The notes below the pieces were generated by a model that was not told the origin of the DNA, ran no database searches, and was given only the letters and a program-made list of their open reading frames with translations. 64,000 nt of DNA from positions 372,001 through 436,000 of the forward strand of contig NZ_CP029161.1 of the NCBI RefSeq assembly GCF_003096055.1. The letters run 5' to 3'. Positions 10,255-20,414 of the stretch are shown here, in pieces. The position numbers were made by a program, and so were the translations under genes. Position 1 is the stretch's first letter. Each line of letters begins with the position of its first letter. Origin of the DNA: Buchnera aphidicola (Melanaphis sacchari). GTDB taxonomy: Bacteria > Pseudomonadota > Gammaproteobacteria > Enterobacterales > Enterobacteriaceae.

Positions 10255-11768
10255 ATGATATTTAAACAAATGATGAAGAAAAATAATTTAAAAGATTTAT
10301 TGTCTCCTTGGATTTTAAATGCACCAAATAAAAAAATTGAAAATTTAATATTAGATAGTCGAATACTAACATCAAAAGATGTATTTTTAGCTGTACAAGG
10401 AGAGAAATACCATGGCAATCAATTTATTTGTGAAGCTATTAAGAAAAACGTAGTATCTATAATATCAGAAACTTTAATTTATAAAGAGCACGGACAAATC
10501 AACTATATTAATAATATCCCTTTAATATATTTCTTTCAGCTATCTAAAAATCTTTCATACTTATCTAGCAGGTTTTATAATGATCCTGGAAAAAAATTAA
10601 AAATTATTGGAGTCACTGGAACAAATGGAAAAACTACTATCACACAACTAATAAATCAATGGCATACATTATTTAAAAAAAAAGTTGGTACAATGGGTAC
10701 CTTAGGTCATGGATTTTATCCAAAATTAACTCCATCTAAAAACACAACTCCTTCGGCTATTGACATACAATCATTTTTATATTTAGCGCTAAAAAAAAAA
10801 CGTTAACTACTACTATGGAAGTATCTTCACATGGACTAGTGCAAAATAGACTTTTAGATGTGCCATTTTACATTGCAATTTTCACGAATTTAACACAAGA
10901 CCACTTAGATTATCACAAAACTATGGAAAAATATGCATTAGCAAAATGGTCTTTTTTTAAAAAATATGAAACAAAAAAAATAATATTAAATATTAATAAT
11001 CAATATGGAAAAAAATGGTTAAAAAAATTATCTAATAAATATACTGTCGCGGTGTCAATTAAGAATACTAAGTATAAAAAATATGCTAATAAGTGGATTA
11101 ATGCTACTAATATAAAATTTAATGGAAAATTTACTAATGTAAAATTTGAATCTAGTTGGGGAAAAGGTATATTATCTACTTATTTAATTGGTCAATTTAA
11201 CATAGAAAATTTGCTGTTATCATTTGCTTCGATGCTAGAAATGAATTATAAATTATCTGATCTTATTTTAACTTCTGTTAAATTAAAACCAATACGCGGT
11301 AGAATGCAAATATTTAAAAAAATTGGAAAACCAACTTTTATCATAGATTATGCTCATACTCCTGATGCGTTAAAAAAAGCTCTTACTAGCATTAAACAAT
11401 GCTATCCCTCAAAAAAAATATGGTGTATTTTCGGTTGTGGAGGTGCGAGAGATGTAAATAAAAGACCTATTATGGGAAACATTGCAGAAAAAATAGCAGA
11501 TAAATTAATTATAACTAGTGATAATCCTAGAAATGAAAGTTTAGAAATTATTATACAAAATATTATTCAAGGATGTATAAAAAAAAATACAATAAAAATT
11601 ATTCTTAACAGAGAACAAGCAATATATTTTGCTTTTTTTCATGCAAATATTGAAGATATAATATTTATATCCGGCAAGGGACATGAAAATTATCAAATAA
11701 TTAATAATCAATATATTTATCATTCAGACATAAAAATAGTACTAAGTTTATTAGGTAAAAAAAAATGA
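10255..11768 (+). pseudogene. murE: UDP-MurNAc-tripeptide synthetase MurE, frameshifted at A10
   Basis: Adds meso-diaminopimelate to UDP-MurNAc-L-Ala-D-Glu. The first frame (10255-10806) holds the N-terminal domain and ATP motif GVTGTNGKTT; the second (to 11768) holds MEVSSHGLVQNR, VDYAHTPDALKKAL and the DNPR motif (SDNPRNE) that specifies meso-DAP. The break is in the A10 run 10791-10800; one extra A joins LALKKK to TLTTTMEVSSHG, matching E. coli through the junction. The best start may be ATG 10273 (MKKNNLKDLLSPW) rather than 10255. It overlaps murF by 4 bp (ATGA). Confidence 0.9.
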
Positions 11769-13127
11769 TCCCTTTATTATTAACTAAAATTGCAATTATT
11801 ACTAATGGTAAATTATATGGAAAAAATGAAATTATCAATAATATTAGTATAAACACAAAAAAAATAATATTGCCAAACTGTCTTTTTATTGCATTGAAAG
11901 GAAAAAAATTTGATTCTCATATATTCATAGAAGAAGCTATAAATAATGGTTGTATTGGAATTATAACACAAAAAAAAATAAAATTTTTAATTTCATACAT
12001 CGTAGTAGAAGATACATCTATTGCTTTAGGAAAAATTGCTAATTGGATACGCAAAAAAATAAATCCCAAAATATTAGCAATTACAGGTTCTTGCGGAAAA
12101 ACATCAGTTAAAGAAATGACTGCATCTATATTAAAAAAAAATGAGAAAACTATATTCACTATAAAAAACTCTAATAATCATATAGGCGTTCCTATTACCT
12201 TACTCGAATTAACCAAAAAACATAAGTATGGTGTAATTGAACTAGGAGCAAATAATCCAGGTGAAATTCACTATACTTCAAATATTGCAGAACCAAACAT
12301 TGCATTAATTAATAATATTTATTATGCACATTTAGAAGGATTTAAATCATTACTAGGTGTATCTAAAGCAAAGTCAGAAATCATATCTGGATTAAAAAAT
12401 AACGGAACAATTATAATTAACTTAGATAGTAATCACCTTTCACAATGGAAAAAAAAAATTAAAAATAAAAATATTATTTATTTTTCTATCAAAAAAAAAA
12501 AAAAGTCATTTTTTTTCTACAAATATTGATGTTAATACAAAAAAAACGTTTTTTACTATGCACACACCATGTGGAAAAATAAATATTTTGTTACCTCTAT
12601 TAGGTTATCAAAACATATCTAACGCTTTAGCTGCAAGTGCTCTTGCATTTTGCCTGAAAATACCCTTACAACAAATTAAAGTTGGCTTATCAACAACACC
12701 AATTATACCAGGTCGATTAGAATCTATTGAGATAAATCCTAATAAAATTATAATTAATGATACTTATAATTCTAATGTATCATCAACAATTTCAGCAATT
12801 AAAGTATTAGAAAAAATGCCTGGTTATAAAATATTAGTTATTGGAAATATGGAAGAATTGGGTAAAAATAGTATTTTATATCATAAGATGATAGGAAATA
12901 TTGCTAGTATTTCAAAAATTGATAAGATTTTTAGTTTTGGCAAGAAAAGTTATACTATTTCTAAAATGTGTCAAAACGGCGTACATTTTTTAGAAAAAAA
13001 AAAAATAAAAGAAATTTTAAAGAAAATTATATCCAAAAAAAATAAAATCACAGTTTTAATTAAAGGATCAAGAAAAACAAAGATGGAAACAATAATAAAA
13101 TATCTTCTTAAGGAGTTAAAAAAATAA
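11765..13127 (+). pseudogene. murF: UDP-MurNAc-pentapeptide synthetase MurF, frameshifted at A14
   Basis: ATP-dependent ligase adding D-Ala-D-Ala to UDP-MurNAc-tripeptide. The first frame (11765-12529) contains ATP motif TGSCGKTSVK and the central domain; the second (to 13127) contains LLPLLGYQNISNALAA, PGRLESIE and NDTYNSNVSS. The break lies at A14 (12491-12504) or the nearby T8 (12509-12516). Here one base fewer (or two more) is needed, giving KKKKSHFFSTNID, aligned with E. coli SDFTATNIHV. This direction is opposite to most other breaks in the cluster. The stop overlaps the mraY start by one base (TAATG). Confidence 0.9.
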
Positions 13128-14209
13128 TGTTTCTTTGGATAAGTGAATATTTTAATTGTAAATTAAAAATATTATATTTTATTCCATATCGTATTATATT
13201 CAGTTTATTAACATCTTTTTTTATCAACTTATTCATTATTCCGAAGCTTATTTTTTATTTTCATAAATCAAAGAAATACCAAATAATCCGAAAAAATGGA
13301 CCAATAAATCATATTTTAAAAAAAAATACTCCTACTATGGGAGGTATCCTAATTATTTTTTCAATATTAATTTCTATTTTTCTTTATTGTGATTTATTTG
13401 ATATTGACATTTGGTATATTATACTAATATTAGTAGGATATGGATTAATTGGATTTTTAGATGATTACAAAAAGATAAGATATAAAAACAGTTGTGGATT
13501 AAAAATACTATGGAAATTTTTTTTGTTGTCAACTATTGCAGTTTTAATTATTTATATTATCAATCATAACAATTATTCTAATAATATTCAAATTTCTATT
13601 CCTTTTTATAGTATAGTTTCTTATAAATTTAATTATTTGTATATTTTTTTATCTTATTTAGTAATAGTAGGCACAAGCAATGCGGTAAATTTAACAGATG
13701 GATTAGACGGATTAGCAATTATGCCAATCATATTTTTATCATGTGCATTAGGATTGATTTCTTTTTTTAGTTCAAATATATATTTTTGTCAAATAATGAA
13801 TGTTGTTTTTTTAAAAAATGCTAGCGAACTAGTAATTCTGTGTTCAGCAATAATTGGTTCAGGATTAGGATTTTTATGGTTTAATGCTCATCCATCGCAG
13901 ATATTTATGGGTGATGTTGGATCGCTACCACTAGGTGGATCTTTAGGAGTAATAGCTATACTATTACATCAAGAATTTCTATTATTTTTTTTAGGAGGAA
14001 TTTTTGTTATTGAAACTATTTCTGTAATATTACAAGTTATTTATTTTAAAATTACAAAAAAAAGAATTTTTAAAATGAGTCCAATTCATCATCACTATGA
14101 AATTAAGGGAGTTTCAGAATCTTTAATTATCGTAAGATTCTGGATAATTTCTTTGCTATTACTATTTATAGCAATAGTATCATTAAGAGTGCACATTAAT
14201 GTCTCATAA
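13127..14209 (+). CDS. mraY: phospho-MurNAc-pentapeptide translocase (lipid I synthase)
   Basis: Integral membrane enzyme transferring phospho-MurNAc-pentapeptide to undecaprenyl phosphate to make lipid I. At 360 residues it equals E. coli MraY, with about ten hydrophobic helices. Signature segments are present: FLDDYKKI (Asp-rich), NLTDGLDGLAI, MGDVGSLPLGG and the HHHYE loop near the C-terminus. This is one of the intact genes in a cluster full of frameshifts. The start is ATG overlapping the murF stop; it overlaps murD by 11 bp. Confidence 0.96.
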   Translation: MFLWISEYFNCKLKILYFIPYRIIFSLLTSFFINLFIIPKLIFYFHKSKKYQIIRKNGPINHILKKNTPTMGGILIIFSILISIFLYCDLFDIDIWYIILILVGYGLIGFLDDYKKIRYKNSCGLKILWKFFLLSTIAVLIIYIINHNNYSNNIQISIPFYSIVSYKFNYLYIFLSYLVIVGTSNAVNLTDGLDGLAIMPIIFLSCALGLISFFSSNIYFCQIMNVVFLKNASELVILCSAIIGSGLGFLWFNAHPSQIFMGDVGSLPLGGSLGVIAILLHQEFLLFFLGGIFVIETISVILQVIYFKITKKRIFKMSPIHHHYEIKGVSESLIIVRFWIISLLLLFIAIVSLRVHINVS

Positions 14210-15519
14210 TTATTCTGGAAAAAAAATATTAATTTTAGGCATAGGAGTAACTGGTATATCATGCGCTAAATATTTCCTTAAAAAAGGACTCAAACCTAAA
14301 ATAATGGATGAATCTAAAAAACCTTATTTATTAGATCAATTACCTAAAAATATTGAATATAAATTAGGGGAATTAAAAAAAAAATGGATTTTTGAGTCTG
14401 ACTTAATTATAATTAGTCCCGGAATATCTTCTTTTAAACCTATCTTAATTTATGCTCGTTCTTTAGGAATTGAAATCATTAGCGATATAGAATTATTCTC
14501 TAGAGAGGCAAAATGTCCCATAATTTCTATTACTGGAACAAATGGTAAAAGCACTGTCGCTACAATGATAAAAAAAGTTACTGAAAACTCAGGATACCAA
14601 GTTTCCTTAGGAGGTAATATAGGATTTCCGGCATTAGAAATGCTAAAAAAAAAATCTGATTTATATATACTAGAATTATCAAGCTTTCAACTAGAAAATA
14701 TTTTTAGTTTAAAATCAAAAATTGCTGTAGTTCTTAACGTTACTAATGATCACCTTGACAGATATCCAAAAGGCTTTGAGCAATATAAAAAAGTAAAATT
14801 ATCAATTTATAATAATGCAGAAATTTGTTTAATTCACTCCAAAGAAATAAAAAATATTTTATCATGTACAAAATCAAAAAATTATATTAGCTTTGGCTCT
14901 AAAAAAAGCGATTATTATATCAATTACAAAGAAAAATCTCCTATTTTATTTTATAAAAAAAAAGAAATACTTCACTTTAATCGTACCATTTTATATGGTG
15001 ATCATAACTATAAAAATGCTTTAATTACATTAGCAATTTCTAATGCAATGAAAATCCCTCAGAAAAATGCAATAAAAGAAATTAGTAAATTCCGAAATTT
15101 ACCTTATCGATTTCAAATGATACATCAAAGTAATAATATATCTTGGATTAATGATTCTAAATCTACTAATATTGAAAATACTAAAATAGCTTTAAAAAAC
15201 GTTAAAACCAAAGGAACAATACGATTATTATTAGGAGGAGATGCTAAATCTTCTAATTTTAATATTTTAAAAAAATATTTTCAAACGTTGAAAATAAAAA
15301 TATACTGTTTTGGGAAAGATGGATATAACATATCAAAAATTTTTAAAAAAAAATCTATTTACTTTGACAGATTAGAAGAAGCAATGCGCTTAATTAAAAA
15401 AGAAGTAATACCCAGGCGATGTAGTTCTATTTTCACCTGGATGCAGCAGCAAGGACCAATTCTTTAATTTCGAAGAAAGAGGTAAACTTTTTACAAAATT
15501 ATCCAAGGAAAAAAAATAA
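14199..15519 (+). pseudogene. murD: UDP-MurNAc-L-Ala D-Glu ligase MurD, frameshifted at CCC AGG
   Basis: Adds D-Glu to UDP-MurNAc-L-Ala. The open frame runs to a stop at 15467 (422 aa); ATP motif ITGTNGKST and NVTNDHLDRY are intact. From codon 405 (CCC, 15411-15413) the read-out is unrelated to MurD, but in the +1 frame from 15412 it reads [20 protein letters not shown] then [10 protein letters not shown], the MurD C-terminus that holds D-Glu-contacting residues (E. coli S415, F422), ending at TAA 15517-15519. That stop overlaps the ftsW ATG. A stop (TAA) just upstream in the +1 frame confines the shift to 15410-15414. No poly(A) tract is involved. Confidence 0.88.
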
Positions 15520-16684
15520 TGGTTTTAAAAAAAATAAAAAAAAACCTCATTTTATATTATATGATCGTGTATTAGTATGGTTGACCTTATTTTTATGTAT
15601 TACTGGATTAATCATGGTAAGTTCTGCATCTATTTCAATAGGCCAAGATTTATATCATGATGCTTTTTATTTTTTAAAAAGAGAGACATTTTATTTTTTA
15701 TTAATGTTTTTCTTATCTTTTTTGTTTTTAAGAATTCCTATTAAATTTTGGAAAAAAAATAGTAATATTATATTAATAATTACAATATTTCTTCTTATTA
15801 TCGTATTATTAGCAGGAATTTCAGTAAATGGATCTTCAAGATGGATAAAAATAGGTATATTTAGCATACAACCCTCTGAAATATGCAAAATTTCTTCATT
15901 TATTTACTTATCTAGTTATTTATCTAGAAAAATAAATGAAGTTCGAAAATGTTTCTGGGGGTTTTTTAAACCGATGAGTGTAATTTCAGTACAATCTATT
16001 TTTTTATTAGCTGAACCTGATTTTGGTACTGTAATTATTTTATTTGTTACTTCTTTATCTATTTTATTTCTTTCTGGGGCTAGAATCAAACAATTTCTTA
16101 GTTTTATTATATTTATCATATTAATTATTATTTTTTTGATTTTAGATAAACCATACCGTATTAAAAGAATATTATCATTTTGGAATCCTTGGCAAGATCC
16201 ATTTGGTAATGGTTATCAATTAACACAATCTCTTATGGCATTAGGTCGGGGTCATTTTTTCGGACAGGGATTAGGCAATTCAATACAAAAACTAAATTAT
16301 TTGCCTGAAGCACATAGTGATTTTATATTTTCTATTATAGGAGAAGAATTAGGCTATATAGGTTGTTTTGCAATATTATTAATAATTTTTTCTATGTCCT
16401 TTCGAGCTATGTATATCGGGCAAAAAGCTTTGAAAAAACAAAAAAATTTTTCTGGATTTTTAGCTTGTTCCATTGGTTTTTGGTTCAGTTTTCAAACATT
16501 AATTAATATTGGCGCAGCTACTGGTATATTGCCTACTAAGGGATTGACTCTACCACTTGTCAGTTATGGAGGTTCAAGTTTAATTATTAATTTAATAGCT
16601 ATTTGCATTTTATTAAGAATTGATTTTGAAATGAGAATCAAAAAATATCAAGCACTTCCTAAGGAATTTTTTAATGAAATCTAA
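15519..16684 (+). CDS. ftsW: septal glycosyltransferase FtsW, 5' frameshift in A-runs
   Basis: SEDS-family membrane glycan polymerase working with FtsI. The long frame is open through 16684 and contains the SEDS signatures (NGSSRWIKIG, EPDFGT, FWNPWQDPFGNGYQ, EAHSDFIF, LPLVSYGGSS) and about ten helices. The natural start is ATG 15519: it overlaps the murD stop as TAATG and has AAGGA at 15505-15509. That ATG is one frame off; an added A in A8 (15527-15534) or A9 (15536-15544) joins MVLKK to KKKPHFILYDRVLVWLT, matching E. coli MYDRTLLWLT. Without the shift only non-ATG starts such as TTG 15581 are available. It overlaps murG by 11 bp. Confidence 0.85.
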
Positions 16685-17735
16685 AAAAATTATAATTATA
16701 GCAGGTGGAAGTGGTGGACATGTTTTTCCTGGTCTTACAATAGCTCGCGATTTAATTAAAAAGGGATGGAATGTTAATTGGATAGGAGTTAAAAATAAAA
16801 TTGAAGCAAATATTATTCCTCAAAATAAAATAAAAATTCATTTTATTGATATAATGGGATTGCGTCAATCTAATATAAAGACATTAATTTTATCTCCTAT
16901 ATATATATTAAATGCGTACTTTAAAGTCAAGAAAATTATTAAAAATTTTTCCCCAGATATTGTATTAGGAATGGGTGGATATGTCTCCGGACCAGCTGGA
17001 TTAGCAGCTTGGAGGTCAAAAATTCCTCTTTTAATACATGAACAAAATAAAATTTCTGGAATCACAAATCGTATTCTTGCTAAAATCTCTACAAAAAATA
17101 TACAAGCATTTTCTGGATCTTTAGATAACGCAGAAATAGTAGGTAATCCTATCCGAGAAGAAATTATAAAAATACCTCCTCCAATTCATCGTTTCAAAAA
17201 TAGAAACGGACCATTACGTATTTTAATTATTGGAGGTAGCCAGGGAGCTTCTATTTTAAATAAAATTCTACCTAAGGTATTATATTTATTAAAAGAAAGG
17301 ATTACTATTTATCACCAAACAGGACATTTTGAATTAGAAAAAACACGACAAAAATATAAAAAATTTGGATTATACAAATATAAAATAACCTCTTTTATAA
17401 AAAATATAGCATCTGCGTATTCATGGGCAGATATAATTATTTGTCGATCTGGAGCGTTAACTGTAAGCGAAATAGCTGTAGTAGGATTAGGAGCAATATT
17501 TATACCTTATCCACATAAAGATAATCAGCAATATTTAAATGCTCAAATTTTGCAAAAAAAGGGCGCAGCAAAAATTATTCCAGAATCAGAATTAAGTGAA
17601 AAATTGATAGTAAAAATACTGTATTCTCTAAACAGAGAAATACTAAAAAAAATGGCTCAAAAATCCTATTTGCTCGGCATAAGAAATGCAACTTTAAAAA
17701 TCTCTAATATTATTCACAAAATAACTAAAAATTAA
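16674..17735 (+). CDS. murG: lipid II synthase (UDP-GlcNAc transferase MurG)
   Basis: Peripheral membrane GT28 glycosyltransferase adding GlcNAc to lipid I. The 353 residues (E. coli 355) show the N-terminal glycine-rich loop AGGSGGHVFPG, the second G-loop GGSQGASILN and the UDP-GlcNAc-binding segment CRSGALTVSEIA with PYPHKDNQQYLNA. Intact. The start ATG lies inside the ftsW 3' end (11-bp overlap). murC follows after 34 bp. Confidence 0.96.
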   Translation: MKSKKIIIIAGGSGGHVFPGLTIARDLIKKGWNVNWIGVKNKIEANIIPQNKIKIHFIDIMGLRQSNIKTLILSPIYILNAYFKVKKIIKNFSPDIVLGMGGYVSGPAGLAAWRSKIPLLIHEQNKISGITNRILAKISTKNIQAFSGSLDNAEIVGNPIREEIIKIPPPIHRFKNRNGPLRILIIGGSQGASILNKILPKVLYLLKERITIYHQTGHFELEKTRQKYKKFGLYKYKITSFIKNIASAYSWADIIICRSGALTVSEIAVVGLGAIFIPYPHKDNQQYLNAQILQKKGAAKIIPESELSEKLIVKILYSLNREILKKMAQKSYLLGIRNATLKISNIIHKITKN

Positions 17736-17769
17736 ATTTTATTATTTAATCAAATATAAGAATTAAAAA

Positions 17770-19223
17770 ATGAAGATAAAAGAAATTAAAAAAAATAATT
17801 TTTTTAAAGAAAAAAAATTTGAAAAAATTCATCTGATTGGTATCGGTGGATCAGGAATGAATGGAATTGCTATGATTTTATTAAACTTAGGATACAAAGT
17901 AAGCGGATCAGATTTGTTAAAAAATTCTACTATAAAAAATTTGAAAAATATGGGAGCAGTTATTTATTTAAAACATTGTAAGAAAAATATTAAAAATGTT
18001 GATTTTGTAATCAAATCAAGCGCTATATTGTCGAACAATCCAGAAATTCAAGAATCTAAAAAAAAAATATTCCTATATTATTAAGAGCAGAAATGCTGCA
18101 AGTATTGATGCAATTTAAGTACGGAATAGCGATATCTGGAACACATGGAAAAACTACAACCACTTCAATAATTTTTGATATATTTAACGAAAACCATTTA
18201 AATCCTACTGTTATTAATGGAGGCTTAATAAAATCAATTAATTCTCATGCAAAATTAGGAACATCGAACTATTTTATTTCTGAAGCCGATGAAAGTGATC
18301 AATCTTTTTTGTATCTTAAACCTAAAATAGCAATTTTAACTAATATTGAATCCGATCACATAAATCATTATAATGATGATTTCTTATTATTAAAAAAGAC
18401 ATTTTTAAAATTTTTAAATCAACTTCCATCAAACGGAATTGCTATAGTATGTATAGATGATAGCAATATTCGTGATATTTTACCTAAAATTAAATGTAAA
18501 GTAATTACCTATGGATTCCATAAAAATTCAGAAATTCGTATTGTTAACTATAAACAATACTTATTTGTAGGATGTTTTACAATCATTAGAAAAAATAAAA
18601 AAAAAATAAAAGTGACTTTAAATATTCCAGGAAAACATAATGCATTAAATGCAACCGCAGCATTTTCTTTGGCATTATTAAAAAAAATACCACACTATAA
18701 TATAATAAAATCATTAAAAAAATTTCAAGGTACTCAGAGAAGATTTGAATATCTTGGGATATATAATATTAAAAAAAATAATATTGAAAGCAAAAAAACT
18801 ATATTAATAGATGATTATGGTCATCATCCCACTGAACTATTAAAAAATATTCAAACTATAAGAACAAGCTGGCCCCAAAAAAGACTAATTATGATATTTC
18901 AGCCTCATCGATACACTCGAACATATAATTTATATGAAGATTTTGTTAAAGTATTATCTAAAGTAGACGTTTTATTAATTTTAAATGTTTATTCAGCTCG
19001 TGAAAAAAAAATTCCAGGTGCAGATAGTTTTTCATTATATAATGACATTAAAAGAATAAAAAAAATAAATATTATTCTCGTAAAAAATCCTAACTTAATA
19101 TTAAATTTTCTTTTTTCCGTATTAAAGGGAAATGATATTATTTTGTTACAAGGAGCGGGAAACATAAAAGAGATAATAAAAAAAAAATTATTAAAAAATA
19201 AAAAAGTGATATATGAAAAATAA
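17770..19223 (+). pseudogene. murC: UDP-MurNAc-L-Ala ligase MurC, frameshifted at A10
   Basis: First ATP-dependent amino-acid ligase of the pathway. The first frame (17770-18084) holds the UDP-binding N-terminus ([20 protein letters not shown]). The second (to 19223) holds the ATP motif [28 protein letters not shown] and FQPHRYTRT. The break is in A10 at 18058-18067; one extra A joins QESKKK to [20 protein letters not shown], collinear with E. coli [20 protein letters not shown]. It overlaps ddlB by 11 bp. Confidence 0.9.
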
Positions 19224-20130
19224 AGTAGCAGTTTTATTAGGCGGAAATTCTTCTGAAAGAAATATATCTATTAAATCAGGATATGCTGTTTTAAATAGTT
19301 TATTAAAATCTGGTATTAATGCATATCCAATTGATCCTCAACATTTTCCTATAATGCAATTAAAAACGGAGGGATTTAGTAAGGCATATATTGCTCTTCA
19401 TGGAAGAGGGGGCGAAGATGGCGTTATTCAAGGAGTTTTAGAATATTTAAAAATACCGTATACAGGAAGCGGAATTTTAGCATCATCTTTATCTTTAGAT
19501 AAATATAAAACAAAATTAATGTGGAAATCTTCTGAACTTTCAGTATTACCGGATATATATCTCCAAAAAAATGATATCTTAAAATTTTTGCACCATGGAA
19601 TAGAAAAAAAATTCTTAAAATTAAAATTTCCTATTTTAGTGAAACCAAATACCGCAGGATCGAGTATAGGTATTACTTTGGTTAATTCATTTAATGGATT
19701 AAATCAAGCAATTAGAATTGCATATAATTATAGTCATGATATTCTCATTGAGAAATTTTTAGTAGGAGAGGAATATACAATATCAATTTTAGGTAAAAAA
19801 ATTTTACCTTCCATTAAAATTACAACAAAAAACTATTTTTATGATTACAATGCTAAATATAAATGTTCTTCTACTCAATATTTATGCCCAAGTGGACTAA
19901 GTGATGAAAAAGAAAAAGAACTGCAAAAAATAGCAAAATTAGCTTGGAATACCTTAGGATGCAAAGGTTGTGGAAGAATTGATGTAATTTTAGATAAAAA
20001 AGATAAGTTTTGGTTATTAGAAGTAAATACTATCCCAGGAATGACAAATAAAAGTTTAGTCCCAATAGCTGCACGTGCATTCAAAATACCATTTGATGAT
20101 TTAGTATTGAAAATACTAAACGATAAATAG
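19213..20130 (+). CDS. ddlB: D-alanine--D-alanine ligase B
   Basis: ATP-grasp enzyme making D-Ala-D-Ala for MurF. The 305 residues (E. coli DdlB 306) contain the N-terminal [12 protein letters not shown], the [14 protein letters not shown] loop, the ATP-grasp core ([24 protein letters not shown]) and the Mg-binding GRIDVILD...[10 protein letters not shown] segment. Intact. In E. coli ftsQ follows; here there is 284 bp of noncoding sequence instead. Confidence 0.96.
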   Translation: MKNKVAVLLGGNSSERNISIKSGYAVLNSLLKSGINAYPIDPQHFPIMQLKTEGFSKAYIALHGRGGEDGVIQGVLEYLKIPYTGSGILASSLSLDKYKTKLMWKSSELSVLPDIYLQKNDILKFLHHGIEKKFLKLKFPILVKPNTAGSSIGITLVNSFNGLNQAIRIAYNYSHDILIEKFLVGEEYTISILGKKILPSIKITTKNYFYDYNAKYKCSSTQYLCPSGLSDEKEKELQKIAKLAWNTLGCKGCGRIDVILDKKDKFWLLEVNTIPGMTNKSLVPIAARAFKIPFDDLVLKILNDK

Positions 20131-20414
20131 TTATATTATGATAGATTATTTATAATAAAAATTTTATTATTGTTCGTTATATTTAATTTAATTATAATTA
20201 ATAAATTAAAAATCTTATTTAATAAAATCATTATACTGCATCATTTAATTTATTAAATATATTTTCTATACATAATCATAACGTTAAATGTTTTTATTTT
20301 TGTAGAAAATTAAAATAGTGATTATTTTGAATAATTATAATATAAAAAATAAAAATAAGAGATCTTATTTTAAAAGAAAAATGAATAATATTATATAGTG
20401 CAGGCCAAAGAATA
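20131..20414. other. noncoding gap where E. coli has ftsQ
   Basis: The 284 bp between ddlB and ftsA are AT-rich with no frame or fragment that I can match to FtsQ on either strand. The gap presumably carries a promoter for ftsAZ, but I cannot point to a convincing one. Only the end (gcaggccaaagaataatg) resembles the natural ftsA leader. Confidence 0.6.
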
